Assembly (NCBI RefSeq): GCF_002237645.1 | Contig: NZ_MJUZ01000011.1 | Location: forward strand, 62,001 to 126,000 | DNA length: 64,000 bases | Reading direction: 5' to 3' | Source of the DNA: Desulfovibrio sp. MES5 | GTDB lineage: Bacteria > Desulfobacterota > Desulfovibrionia > Desulfovibrionales > Desulfovibrionaceae | Part shown: positions 35,182 to 46,502 of the stretch, piece by piece | Numbering within the stretch: the first letter of the stretch is position 1 | Layout: each line of letters opens with the position of its first letter | Program-made: the position numbers and the translations under genes | The notes under the pieces: model-generated | What the model saw: only the letters and a program-made list of their open reading frames with translations | Told to the model about the DNA's origin: nothing | Database searches by the model: none

Positions 35182-37998
35182 ATGCTGACATCACCCCACA
35201 AAGAATTTCATGATGCCATTTTGGCTTTTATCCCTAAAAATCGTATATATACTGATCCCCTGCGCCTGTTTGCCTATGGCACAGACGCCAGCGTCTACCG
35301 CCTCACCCCCAAGCTTGTGGTGGACGTGCTTAATGAAGAAGAAATAGTTGAGCTCATGGGCGTGGCTGACCGCATGCGGGTGCCCGTAACCTTTCGCGCG
35401 GCAGGCACCAGCCTCTCAGGCCAGGCCGTGACGGATTCCGTGCTGGTGCGCATCAGCCAGGGCTGGAGAGACTGGCGCGTGGGTGAGCACGCTGAAAAAA
35501 TCACGCTTCAGCCCGGCATCATCGGTTCCGGGGCCAACAAGATACTGGCGGAATTCGGCAAAAAAATCGGGCCGGACCCGGCCTCCATCGACAGCTGTTT
35601 TATCGGCGGTATTTTTGCCAATAACGCCAGCGGCATGTGCTGCGGCACTTCCGACAACTCATACAAAACAGTCCTGTCCACCCGCATGGTCCTGTCAGAT
35701 GGCACCCTGCTGGACACCGCCGACGCCAAAAGCCGCGCGACCTTTGCCAGGACTCACGGCCACATCCTTGACGGCCTGACCGCTCTCAGAAACAAGATCA
35801 TGAGCGACGCAGCCCTGGCTGACCGCATCCGCCGCAAGTTCAAGATCAAAAATACCACGGGCTACAGCATCAACGCCCTGGTTGATTACGAAGATCCCTT
35901 TGAAATCCTGCAACACCTCATGGTGGGTTCTGAAGGCACCCTGGGCTTCATCGCCGAAGTGACCTACCGCACCGTGGAAGAAGCGCCGTTTAAGGCATCG
36001 GCCCTCATGCTGCTGCCCACGGTCAAGGACGCCTGTGACCTCGCTTCTGCCGTGGCCACTCTGCCAGTCTCCTCCGCCGAGCTTATGGACAGGGCTTCTC
36101 TGCGCTCAGTGGAGGGCACCCCCGGCCTGCCCGACGGCCTCGACACCCTGGACGACAAGGTCTGCTCCCTGCTGGTGGAGACGCGCGCCTCCTCTCAGGA
36201 AGAGCTGGACAAAAACATCGCCACCATCAACGCCGCCTTCAAGGACGTAAAATTCGTGCGGCCGCACGCGTTTACCGACAAGCCCGAAGAATACACCAAG
36301 CTCTGGCTGATCCGTAAGGGCATCTTGGCCTCGGTGGGCGGCATGCGCCCTGTGGGCACCTCCATTGTTATTGAAGACGTGGCCTTTCCCCTTGAGCGCC
36401 TGGGCGAAGCCGCCACAGACCTGCAAGACCTGTTTGCCCGCCACGGATACTCGGTGGCCCCCCTGTTCGGCCATGCCAGGGACGGCAACCTGCACTTCGT
36501 TTTCTGGCAGGACTTCGGCTCGCCCACTGAAGTGGCCCGCTATGCGGCCTTTATGGACGACTTCTGCAAACTTATTACCGAAAAATATGACGGTTCCCTC
36601 AAGGCAGAACACGGCACGGGCCGCAACGTGGCCCCCTTTGTCGAACTGGAATGGGGCGCGGCTGCCTACAGCATCATGAAATCCGTCAAGGATCTGCTGG
36701 ACCCCAAGAGCATTCTCAATCCCGGCGTGCTTATAAATCCCGATCCGCAGGGGCACATCAAGAACCTCAAGCCCCTGCATCCGGCTGACGAGCTTGTGGA
36801 TAAGTGTATGGAGTGCGGTTTCTGCGAGTCGGTCTGCCCGTCCCGCAATCTGACCCTCACCCCGCGCCAGCGCATCACGGCGTACCGCGAAATATGCCGC
36901 CTGCGTGAGGTTGCCCCTGGCAGCAAGGAACTCAAAAACCTTGAAAAACAATACGACTATATGGGCAACGCCACCTGCGCAACCGACAGCCTGTGCCGCC
37001 CCCGCTGCCCCGCTGGAGTGGATACCGGCGTCTTCATCAAGAGCCTGCGCAAGAGGGAAGCTGGCAACCTGAGCAAAAAGGTCGCCAACAGTATTGCTGA
37101 CCACTTTGCCGGAACCTGCCGGGCCATGTCCTTTGCGCTCAACAGTGTGGACAAGCTGCACCGCGCCCTGGGCACCACCTTTATGGAAAATGGCTCCAGA
37201 TTGCTGCGCTGCGTCACCTTCAACAAGGCTCCTCTCTGGAACAGGGATATGCCCAAGGGCGGCAGCAAGATACGGATTCCTGAAACCCACAGCGCCAATC
37301 CCAAAAGAGTGGTGTACTTTCCAAGCTGCATAGCCCGCAACATGGGCCCCGGCGAAGAGCACACCGATCGCCGCACTGAGCCGGAAGCGGTCATCAGCGT
37401 TCTGCTCAAGGGCGGCTACGATGTCATTCTGCCCAAGGATATGGACAAGCTCTGCTGCGGCATGGCCTTTGCCAGCAAGGGCCTTGCCGACGCCGCCCAC
37501 AAAAAGGAAAAGGAACTGGAAGCCGCCCTCAAGGAAGCCAGCAACAACGGGCAGTACCCCGTGCTTTGCGAAACCAGCCCCTGCCTGCTGCACATGAAGC
37601 AAACTCTTGATCCGTCGCTGACCTTGATGGAGCCCATTGAGTTCATTCTTGAAAAGATGGATGGCAGCCTCAAGTTCAACAAACTGCCCAAAACCATTGC
37701 CCTGCATGCCACCTGTTCGGTGCGCAAAATGGGCCTTGAGGGCAAACTTGAAAAGCTCGCCAAAATGTGCGCCGAAAACGTTGTCGTACCGGACGGCATC
37801 AACTGCTGCGGATGGGCGGGCGACCGGGGCTTTACACACCCTGAGCTTAATGAATCCGCGCTCAAGAGCCTGCGCATGCAGGTCAGCACGTGCGAGGTTG
37901 GCTATTCCTCAAGTCGAACATGCCAGATCGGCCTTTCGCTGCACGGCGGCATTCCCTACTACTCCATTGTCTTTCTGGTAGATGAGGCCAGCGTGTAG
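35182..37998 (+). CDS. FAD-linked D-lactate dehydrogenase fused to Fe-S/CCG domain
   Basis: A 938-residue membrane-associated-type oxidase of the GlcD/Dld family. The FAD-binding PCMH domain covers about 35-270 (VTFRAAGTSLSGQ, IGGIFANNASGMCCG, VGSEGTLGFI). The C-terminal FAD-oxidase domain follows to about 530 (HARDGNLHF, KAEHGTGRNVAPFVE). A ferredoxin-like segment with CMECGFCESVCPSR and further Cys (CATDSLCRPRC) lies near 545-620, and CCG-type cysteine domains (LCCGMAF, INCCGWAG) fill the end. Desulfovibrio feed lactate electrons into sulfate reduction with such enzymes. A long alternative such as a glycolate or other 2-hydroxyacid substrate is possible. Start ATG at 35182 after GGAGG. Confidence 0.88.
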   Translation: MLTSPHKEFHDAILAFIPKNRIYTDPLRLFAYGTDASVYRLTPKLVVDVLNEEEIVELMGVADRMRVPVTFRAAGTSLSGQAVTDSVLVRISQGWRDWRVGEHAEKITLQPGIIGSGANKILAEFGKKIGPDPASIDSCFIGGIFANNASGMCCGTSDNSYKTVLSTRMVLSDGTLLDTADAKSRATFARTHGHILDGLTALRNKIMSDAALADRIRRKFKIKNTTGYSINALVDYEDPFEILQHLMVGSEGTLGFIAEVTYRTVEEAPFKASALMLLPTVKDACDLASAVATLPVSSAELMDRASLRSVEGTPGLPDGLDTLDDKVCSLLVETRASSQEELDKNIATINAAFKDVKFVRPHAFTDKPEEYTKLWLIRKGILASVGGMRPVGTSIVIEDVAFPLERLGEAATDLQDLFARHGYSVAPLFGHARDGNLHFVFWQDFGSPTEVARYAAFMDDFCKLITEKYDGSLKAEHGTGRNVAPFVELEWGAAAYSIMKSVKDLLDPKSILNPGVLINPDPQGHIKNLKPLHPADELVDKCMECGFCESVCPSRNLTLTPRQRITAYREICRLREVAPGSKELKNLEKQYDYMGNATCATDSLCRPRCPAGVDTGVFIKSLRKREAGNLSKKVANSIADHFAGTCRAMSFALNSVDKLHRALGTTFMENGSRLLRCVTFNKAPLWNRDMPKGGSKIRIPETHSANPKRVVYFPSCIARNMGPGEEHTDRRTEPEAVISVLLKGGYDVILPKDMDKLCCGMAFASKGLADAAHKKEKELEAALKEASNNGQYPVLCETSPCLLHMKQTLDPSLTLMEPIEFILEKMDGSLKFNKLPKTIALHATCSVRKMGLEGKLEKLAKMCAENVVVPDGINCCGWAGDRGFTHPELNESALKSLRMQVSTCEVGYSSSRTCQIGLSLHGGIPYYSIVFLVDEASV

Positions 37999-38037
37999 AC
38001 GCGACAGGCCGCATAAAACAGACAATATCCCAACGTC

Positions 38038-38070
38038 ACCGGGGCCGCTGCCAAACGCAGCGGCCCCGGT
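38038..38070 (+). terminator. Hairpin after the D-lactate dehydrogenase
   Basis: A 13-bp GC-rich stem (ACCGGGGCCGCTG with its complement) has a 7-nt loop but only a weak T tract. It lies 39 bases past the stop. Confidence 0.7.
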
Positions 38071-38138
38071 ACTGTTTCACGGGCTGATGTATTTTCTGGC
38101 CGATTTACTGTTGAACCCCCTGAGAGCAAATAACCCTT

Positions 38139-38289
38139 TAGAGTATTTTAACTTTGAAAAAGTTTAAATGCGCTAACGCTGCACGAGAGTACAGCGCGCC
38201 ATAATATGGCGTGGATTCTGCCGAAAATCGCATTTTTCGGCAGAACGACAACTTTGAAATGTGAAGCATTTCAAAGCTAACCTGGTCTA
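38139..38289 (+). repeat. TAGAGCA-bounded modular repeat 5 (150-bp subtype)
   Basis: Starts TAGAGTATTTTAACTTT and ends TGGTCTA. It aligns along its length with the elements at 13603 and 42222; an internal GCTGCACGAGAGTACAGC hairpin and CTGCCGAAAA/TTTTTCGGCAG are clear. Confidence 0.75.
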
Positions 38290-38387
38290 GATGGCGTACT
38301 GCCTGCAAGACGCTGTCTCTGCCCTTTTCAGATCATAAAAATCGTTGTGCTGCACTAAAATACAGTAAAAGCTTTAAATGTTGGGGC

Positions 38388-38429
38388 GTGGGTGAGGGCC
38401 TTTATTGCAAAAGGGGCTCCCACTCCCAC
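38388..38429 (-). repeat. GC-rich palindromic repeat, copy 4 (diverged)
   Basis: A diverged copy: GTGGGTGAGGG and CTCCCACTCCCAC arms around CTTTATTGCAAAAGG. The asymmetric arm lies on its left, so its orientation is opposite to copies 1-3. Confidence 0.6.
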
Positions 38430-38909
38430 AAAGAATTTCAAAATAACATTGCTCTCGTCGAGTCGAGGGGCTGACGCAAAGGCCCGCCGCCAGCGGCGGC
38501 GGCCAGCAGATTCCGGCCAGCACCCTCGTGTTGCGCGGGGCTTTACATTGCCGCCCAATAACGTATGGTGCCGAGACGTAACAGCCCGCGAAGATCATTC
38601 GCTGTCCGGCGTCCCGGTTTGCCGGGTTGCCGCAAGGGCCGGATGCCGGAAATAGCGGATGTGCGGATTCTTTTTTTAACTATGTAATTTATTGTTATTT
38701 TACATGGTTAAAAAAAATTTCAAAAAAATTCCACACACCCCCCTTTTCAACCCGCCAGCATGTCTTATTTCTATGCCGGTGCGGGGCCGGATTGGACAGA
38801 CTGTTCAACATGGCCTGTTACGCGCAATATTTCCAGCGTGTACGCTATTTTGCGTCCACAGCTGTGTCCCTGAGGGACGATAATAACATTTCCGGGAGGA
38901 TCTGACGTC
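38430..38909 (+). promoter_or_regulatory. groESL upstream region
   Basis: GC-rich hairpin-forming sequence (38460-38655) gives way to a very AT-rich stretch (38665-38740), the likely promoter area. I find no CIRCE element (TTAGCACTC-N9-GAGTGCTAA) and no convincing sigma-32 promoter, so the heat-shock control is not explained by sequence I can see. Confidence 0.4.
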
Positions 38910-40888
<1,979 letters not shown>

Positions 40889-40921
40889 GCCAGCCCGGCG
40901 CTTCCCGATTTGTAGAATGAC

Positions 40922-40951
40922 AAAGCCCCCGCGCAAGCGGGGGCTTTTTTT
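40922..40951 (+). terminator. groESL terminator
   Basis: AAAGCCCCCGC pairs with GCGGGGGC around a GCAA tetraloop and is followed by T7. It ends 17 bases before the next gene. Confidence 0.92.
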
Positions 40952-40967
40952 CACCGAGGTGTTTTTT

Positions 40968-42224
40968 ATGATCCGCTACGGCTTTGCCTGCAAAACCATT
41001 GGCCTGCCTGGAGCGGCACAAAGCAGTCTTGCCCTGGCGCGTGCAAGCCGCGACAACCTCCTGGCCGTCAGCCGCAACAATCTGGGCGCGCTGGAAGCCA
41101 TGCTGCGCTATTGCCGCAGTCAGTCCCTTGCACTCATGCGCATCAGTTCAGATATTATTCCGCTGGCCTCGCATGAAGCGGTGCACTTCGATTGGCAGGC
41201 CGAATTACGGCTTGAACTTGAAAACCTGGCCGCCCTTGCGCGCCAGAGTGGCGTGCGCCTTTCCATGCACCCAGGCCAGTACACGGTGCTCAACTCTCCA
41301 CGTCAGGATGTAGTGCGCAAAGCCGTGGCCGATCTTGCCTACCACGCGGCCTTTCTCGACGCCCTGCAAGCTGGCCCGGAGTGCCGCATAATCCTGCATC
41401 TTGGCGGGGGCTATGGCGACAAGGCCTCCGCGCTGCAAAGGCTGCGCGCCAATCTTGCTGCCTTGCCCGATGGTATCCTGCAACGTCTGGCCCTGGAAAA
41501 TGACGAGCGCATCTACACCATTGAAGATGTTCTGGCAGTCTGCCATGACTTCGAACTACCTGCCATTTTTGACATTTTCCATCACGAATTGAACCCGCCC
41601 CTGCATGGCGACCTGCGGTACTGGCTTGACCGCGCAGGGGCCACCTGGAACGCCCGCAGCGGACGCCAGAAAATCCATTATTCGCAGCAGCTGACGGACA
41701 GCAAAGCGGGCATGCACTCCCTCACCATCGCCATGCGCCCTTTTATGCAGATGCACAGCCTGCTCGAAGAGCGCGAGCTTGATGTCATGCTGGAGGTTAA
41801 GGACAAAAACCTTTCGGCCATCAAATGCGCAAACCTGACGCAGCCAGACCTGCCACGTAAAAACCTTACGGAAGAATGGGCGCGCTACAAGTATCTTGTG
41901 CTGGAGCGCAGCCCCAGCGCGTATTCCGCCATCCGCCAGTTGCTCAAAAGCGAGCGCCCGGCAGCGGAAGCGTTTTACGCGCTGCTTGAAGAAGCCCTTG
42001 CCTGCGACCTTGAACCAGGCAAGGCCAGAAACGCCGCTGAACACGTCTGGGGCTATGTAAGCAAAAAAGCGACGCCCAGCGAATCAACCCGCATGCTCAA
42101 AGATCTTGAACTTCTTGGCGTCGATCTTGCGCCTTTGCCCCGCATCAAGCGTAAAATCCTGGCCTTGGCGACGAGCAAGGGCGAAGAGTACCTGTTGCAC
42201 AGCCTCTATTTTTATCTGAATTAG
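40968..42224 (+). CDS. uvsE: UV-damage endonuclease (UvsE/UvdE)
   Basis: A 418-residue TIM-barrel UVDE protein. Family motifs: N-terminal RYGFACKTIGL, FRISSD-like LMRISSDIIPLASH near 58-71, SMHPGQYTVLNSP near 99-111, LENDER near 171, FDIFHHELN near 198, and the C-terminal metal ligands DVMLEVKDKNLSAI. The enzyme nicks 5' of cyclobutane dimers and (6-4) photoproducts. It is longer than bacterial UvsE (about 300), because of an extra C-terminal helical region (about 290-418). Start at 40968 after GAGGTG; longer forms reach into groEL. Its TAG stop is also the first three bases of TAGAGCA element 6. Confidence 0.9.
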   Translation: MIRYGFACKTIGLPGAAQSSLALARASRDNLLAVSRNNLGALEAMLRYCRSQSLALMRISSDIIPLASHEAVHFDWQAELRLELENLAALARQSGVRLSMHPGQYTVLNSPRQDVVRKAVADLAYHAAFLDALQAGPECRIILHLGGGYGDKASALQRLRANLAALPDGILQRLALENDERIYTIEDVLAVCHDFELPAIFDIFHHELNPPLHGDLRYWLDRAGATWNARSGRQKIHYSQQLTDSKAGMHSLTIAMRPFMQMHSLLEERELDVMLEVKDKNLSAIKCANLTQPDLPRKNLTEEWARYKYLVLERSPSAYSAIRQLLKSERPAAEAFYALLEEALACDLEPGKARNAAEHVWGYVSKKATPSESTRMLKDLELLGVDLAPLPRIKRKILALATSKGEEYLLHSLYFYLN

Positions 42225-42368
42225 AGCATCTTACCTTTGCAAAACGTAAAATGCTCTGATGCTGCACGAGAGTGCAGCGCGCCGCAACATTGCCTGGATT
42301 CAGCCGAAAATCGCATTTTCTGCTGTCTGACACCGTTGAAAGCCAAGCATGTCAAAGCCGTCTGGCTG
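42222..42368 (+). repeat. TAGAGCA-bounded modular repeat 6 (150-bp subtype)
   Basis: Starts TAGAGCATCTTACCTTTGC, folding back on GTAAAATGCTCT, and continues with GCTGCACGAGAGTGCAGC and CAGCCGAAAATCGCATTTT shared with element 5. Its right end is degenerate. Confidence 0.7.
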
Positions 42369-42640
42369 GAAAAGGCAGCACCTTCCTGGCATCTCACCAT
42401 CTCAAAGTTTATCTGTCCTTCCCTGTGTGAATGCGGGTTCTCAACGTATGTGGCACAACCACCTGGAAGTGCTTGCCACCGCAAAAAAATGCGCGGTAAT
42501 GCGCTCATACGCCTTCATCGCCGCTCAGTGTCATGTCACGCATAGTTCATTCACAGTAAAGTTCTCAATGCCTGCCGTTGCGAAAAAAACAGCCGCACCA
42601 GGTGGCCCGAAGTCCTTTGCCGCATCCGGGCAAAAACCGC
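42369..42640. other. Intergenic region between uvsE and pps
   Basis: About 270 bases between the repeat and the terminator. Small ORFs run through it but none has a ribosome-binding site or recognisable product. I see nothing supported here. Confidence 0.4.
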
Positions 42641-42641
42641 T

Positions 42642-42678
42642 AAAACGGCCCGAAACCAATATGGTTTCGGGCCGTTTT
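42642..42678. terminator. Bidirectional terminator between uvsE and pps
   Basis: A perfect 16-bp stem (AAAACGGCCCGAAACC with its complement) and 5-nt loop, flanked by A and T tracts on both sides. It serves the leftward pps gene and possibly the rightward transcript. Confidence 0.88.
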
Positions 42679-42714
42679 ACTGTCAGGCTCTAGAGCCTGT
42701 AAGGTTCTTTGGTG

Positions 42715-45700
42715 TTATTCCTGTATGGAACGGGCTGCCGCAAGGGCCTGGGCCTGTTCCTCAAAGTTCTGGAAGCCCGCATGGTGCAGGGCGTCCAGCA
42801 CGGTATCATCCCAGTTCCATGTGGCATAGATCACAGGCTTGTGGAAGGTGGAACGGAAGCTTTGCAGCTCCGACCGATAGAAGTCTTCCTTGGGAGTGTC
42901 AAGATGCTCGCGGAACTGCTCGTGACGGCGCTGCAACTCCCCTTCGTACCATTCCTGAATATCCTGCGGATTCTTGTATTTCTTGAGGATATGTCCGTAA
43001 CCGGCCTTTTCCATAAGCCCCGCCAGACGCTGGTGGTGCTGCTGGCAGAGCCACTTGCCGAGATCAGAGGTGGGGATATTCTCCCCTTCCACAGCGGCGA
43101 TGTCGAACACGGTCTGGTAATAGGTGTCGGGCACCACCGAGGCGGACGTAATGCCCGCAATGGCCACCAGACCGCGAAGGATAAGGCTGTTGGACACGCC
43201 CTGACCGCAGAAGCCCACCTTCTTGCCATATTTGAGACCGGTGAAGATGCTCACCAGAATGGCCCAGACAACGGCGGGATCCTCTTCATCATAAATGTGC
43301 GCAAGGCGCGCATTATCGCGGTCAGTAGCCAGCACCATCTGGGTCATGTCATTGGAGCCGATGGAGAACCCGTCAAACTCCGAAATGAACTGCTTGGCCA
43401 GAATGGCGTTGGAGGGCAACTCGGACATGAGGATAATCTTGAGGCCGTCCTGGCCGCTCTTGAGCTTATGCACCTGTTCAAGGTAGCTGCGCATGGAGCG
43501 GGCTTCTTCAAGGGTACGCACAAAGGGCAGCATCATTCGCAGATTGGAGCCGCCGTATACGCCCCGCGCCAGTTTGAAGGCCTCAATTTCCCAGTCATGG
43601 ATGTTACGCGAAACGCCACGATACCCGAGCATGGGGTTGTCTTCAAAATGCTCGAAGAGGTTGCCCCCAAGCAGGTTGCGGTATTCGTTGCTCTTGAAGT
43701 CCGTCGTGCGGTAGGTGATGGGCTTGCCGTAGAAGGCCATGGCAAAGAGCGCCAGGTTCTGGGCAAGGGTTTGCACATAATGCTCCTTGCCGGTACGGAA
43801 GCCACGCGCCTTGATCATGCTGTGGATTTTTTCCGGCAGGTTGCGCACGTCGTCCATTTCTTTCTTGAGGCCGGAGCGCAGGCCCACCTCTTCACGCAGA
43901 TGGGCTATGTTGGCCATAAGGCGCGTCACGCCCGGCAGGTCCTTGATGCGCTTCACATGGGCTTCAACGCTGGCCTCAATTTCGGCAATACGCTTGCCGG
44001 ATTCGGGGTCGTTGCTATTTTGCAGGGCAAGCTCGTCGTCATAGCCCATAATAATGCGCACATGGTCAGCCAGATCGGGCGAAGTCTTGAGCACTTCGAT
44101 ACGGCGTGAGGCCATCTCCATATGCTGGTCAATCTTGTGATCCAGCTCGCGCATTTTACGGTGCTGCAACAGCACATCTTCGGCATTGAGGTTTTTGCTG
44201 GTGTCGGCCAGAGCAGCCAGTTCAGCGGCAAGGCCCGTGATCTCGCCCACGTGTTCGCGCAGGTTGAGATTAAAGACAATGAGCCCGGCGGACATCTGCT
44301 CGCGCAGCACCTTTGAGAGGCGGTCTTCCAGCTCCTTCAGCTTGGCGTGCACCACCCCTTCAAGCTCGCCCTTGTCAAAGGCTTCCAGAGCTTGCGGGTG
44401 AATGCTGATGTTGCCCAGCATGAATTCCGCGCGCAACAGACCCACTTCAAACTGGTCAAAGTTGCGCAGGCGGGAAAGAAAGAGCGCCTGCCCCACGTCG
44501 GCAAGCACAAGGCCTACCTTGGTCTTGGTGGCAGGCAGCTTGGCCACGTCCATTTCGCCGCCAACCTCGTGCAGCGGCAGCAGGCCGCGGTACACGCGCC
44601 CGCGCGTGCCGTCAACAGTAACCTCCGCGCCGTCCAGAGCGCGCAGCACGTCAAGACGCTGAATACCGATAACGGCGGCAATGCCGAGCTCACGCGAAGT
44701 GATGGCGGCATGGCTTGTGTCGCCGCCCACATCGGCCATAATGGCGGAGGCCACGCGCATGCCCGGCACCATGTCCGGGTCGGTGCGCTCGGCGGCAAGC
44801 ACGTCGCCCTTGGATATCTTGTTCAGTTCAAGGGCTGAACGCAAAAAGCGCACCGTGCCCTGACCCGCACCGCGTGAAGCCCCGTTGCCTTCAACCAGCA
44901 CTTCGGCATCAGCGGCGGCCTTGGGATCAACCTCGCGACGACGCATGAAGATGGTCGTGGGGTGCATTTCCAGGTCTTCATTCCAGCGGGTTTCAGGCCG
45001 CGCCTGCACGAACCAGAGCTTGTCGTTGGCGTCAATGCAGAATTCGGTGTCCATAATCATGCCGTCGTAAGCCTTGCTTACGGCGCGCACGCCCTGGGCT
45101 ACACGTTCTGCCTGACTGAGCGAAAGCGCCCAGCGCAACGCCTCAAGCTCGGGGACTTCCACTTCCTTGGTGCCGCCCCTTTCGTCATAAACGATCTTCA
45201 TGTCCTTGCAGCCCATCTGACGGATGACAACCTCGCCGCCGTCGTCGCGCTGGAAGACATAAAGTTTGTCGGGCGTAACCTTGCCGCCCACCACAGCCTC
45301 GCCGAGGCCATAGCTGGCGTCAATGCTCACGAGATCCCTGCGGTTGGTGCCGCGGCAGCCGGTGGCCGTATCAGCGGAAAACGCCGTACCGGAAATGACG
45401 GGGTTGATCATCTGCATCATGCACACAGAAAGTGAGGTATGCTCGATGGCCCATTCTTTCTTGGCGGTTTCGGCAATGGACTCGTCGCCGGTTTCCTCAG
45501 CCTTGGCCAGCGCGTCCAGGATAGCCTCGCGGCGATAGGTCATGGAGCGCAGGTTGTAGGCTGATGCACAGTCCCAGTGGTACGCTTCAACAACCTTGTC
45601 TTCACCCACCATGTTCAGATAGGTGTCCTGAAGGCCGGCAAAAGCTTTTTTGCGCGAATCTTCGCCAGCGGCTGAAGAACGCACGGCCACAGGGGTCATG

Positions 45701-46290
45701 TCGTCGGAGTTGTCCTGGCAGATCTCGCGGTAAGCCCCGCGCACGGCCTCACTGACATCGGCGGGGACCTCCACGGAGAGAATGGCCGCCTGAACGATGA
45801 CCGAACGCTTGCGCAACTGGTCAATGCCCTCGGGAGAGGTGGCAAAGCCTTCAACAATATTATTGATAAAGGTACGCAGTTTGGTGTGCGACTGCTCGCC
45901 TTCGGCCTTGGCGGCCTGATGAATCTGTTTGCCGAGCTGGCGCACAAATTTTTGCAGAAAGTCCGGATCCTGGTTAATTTCGGGATCGTTCCAGTCAATG
46001 CGTCCGTATTCACGGTCCACAACACTGCGTACCACGCGCCCGTTCACCTTGGTTTCATCCAGAAGCTGGTGAAAGGCCAGAGAGGATATGGCGCGGAAAT
46101 AAGGCGCCTGAATGCCCTCAATCTGGCTGATTAACGCCGTGTTATAGTTTTTACCACCAACAAGCAATTCCGCTTCGGGTCCAAGCTGCACAATGTCGGC
46201 GCCCGTAAGCACCAGTTTTTTCTGAACGGCTTCAGGGGTATGCCCCTTGGCCTTGTTCTGCGCAGGTTTGGCGGCGGTACTCTTACCCAT
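42715..46290 (-). CDS. ppsA: Phosphoenolpyruvate synthase, enlarged form
   Basis: A 1191-residue PEP-utilising enzyme, against about 790 for Escherichia coli PpsA. The ATP-grasp pyruvate/phosphate-binding domain is N-terminal (SSAAGEDSRKKAFAGLQDTYLN, DTEFCIDANDKLWFVQARPE). The phosphohistidine domain has GGDTSHAAITSRELGIAAVIG with His527. The PEP-binding barrel has SNDMTQMVLATDRD and catalytic Cys1028 in VGFCGQGVSNS. A helical, charged insert (about 650-830) interrupts the normal order, and about 130 residues follow the barrel. It converts pyruvate and ATP to PEP, AMP and phosphate. Start ATG at 46290 after GGAGGAAGAC. It lies downstream of birA and pyc on the same strand. Confidence 0.88.
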   Translation of the reverse strand: MGKSTAAKPAQNKAKGHTPEAVQKKLVLTGADIVQLGPEAELLVGGKNYNTALISQIEGIQAPYFRAISSLAFHQLLDETKVNGRVVRSVVDREYGRIDWNDPEINQDPDFLQKFVRQLGKQIHQAAKAEGEQSHTKLRTFINNIVEGFATSPEGIDQLRKRSVIVQAAILSVEVPADVSEAVRGAYREICQDNSDDMTPVAVRSSAAGEDSRKKAFAGLQDTYLNMVGEDKVVEAYHWDCASAYNLRSMTYRREAILDALAKAEETGDESIAETAKKEWAIEHTSLSVCMMQMINPVISGTAFSADTATGCRGTNRRDLVSIDASYGLGEAVVGGKVTPDKLYVFQRDDGGEVVIRQMGCKDMKIVYDERGGTKEVEVPELEALRWALSLSQAERVAQGVRAVSKAYDGMIMDTEFCIDANDKLWFVQARPETRWNEDLEMHPTTIFMRRREVDPKAAADAEVLVEGNGASRGAGQGTVRFLRSALELNKISKGDVLAAERTDPDMVPGMRVASAIMADVGGDTSHAAITSRELGIAAVIGIQRLDVLRALDGAEVTVDGTRGRVYRGLLPLHEVGGEMDVAKLPATKTKVGLVLADVGQALFLSRLRNFDQFEVGLLRAEFMLGNISIHPQALEAFDKGELEGVVHAKLKELEDRLSKVLREQMSAGLIVFNLNLREHVGEITGLAAELAALADTSKNLNAEDVLLQHRKMRELDHKIDQHMEMASRRIEVLKTSPDLADHVRIIMGYDDELALQNSNDPESGKRIAEIEASVEAHVKRIKDLPGVTRLMANIAHLREEVGLRSGLKKEMDDVRNLPEKIHSMIKARGFRTGKEHYVQTLAQNLALFAMAFYGKPITYRTTDFKSNEYRNLLGGNLFEHFEDNPMLGYRGVSRNIHDWEIEAFKLARGVYGGSNLRMMLPFVRTLEEARSMRSYLEQVHKLKSGQDGLKIILMSELPSNAILAKQFISEFDGFSIGSNDMTQMVLATDRDNARLAHIYDEEDPAVVWAILVSIFTGLKYGKKVGFCGQGVSNSLILRGLVAIAGITSASVVPDTYYQTVFDIAAVEGENIPTSDLGKWLCQQHHQRLAGLMEKAGYGHILKKYKNPQDIQEWYEGELQRRHEQFREHLDTPKEDFYRSELQSFRSTFHKPVIYATWNWDDTVLDALHHAGFQNFEEQAQALAAARSIQE

Positions 46291-46502
46291 GTCTTCCTCC
46301 GGTTTGGGAAACAGAAGCATTGCAACCTAGGAAATTGTATATCGGCATCAGCAAACTGTCTACAAATTACCGCATGACAGGAGGCCATCGGCTGTTATGG
46401 CAGAATTACTGATGAGCCGGCACATCGGGGTTGCCGGCATTAGCGGATTTGGCTTCCGGAAGACAACCCTCCGGAAGCCAAAAAGCGTCAATGTCGTGTC
46501 AC
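46291..46502 (-). other. pyc-pps intergenic hairpin region
   Basis: The 212-bp gap contains a 13-bp inverted repeat TTTGGCTTCCGGA/TCCGGAAGCCAAA at 46448-46482. On the minus strand it lacks a proper T tract, so it may be a processing or partial-termination signal between pyc and pps. Confidence 0.5.

Noticed and set aside
38640-38909. CIRCE operator before groESL
   Set aside because: No TTAGCACTC/GAGTGCTAA pair is present; the AT-rich stretch is only a general promoter-like region.
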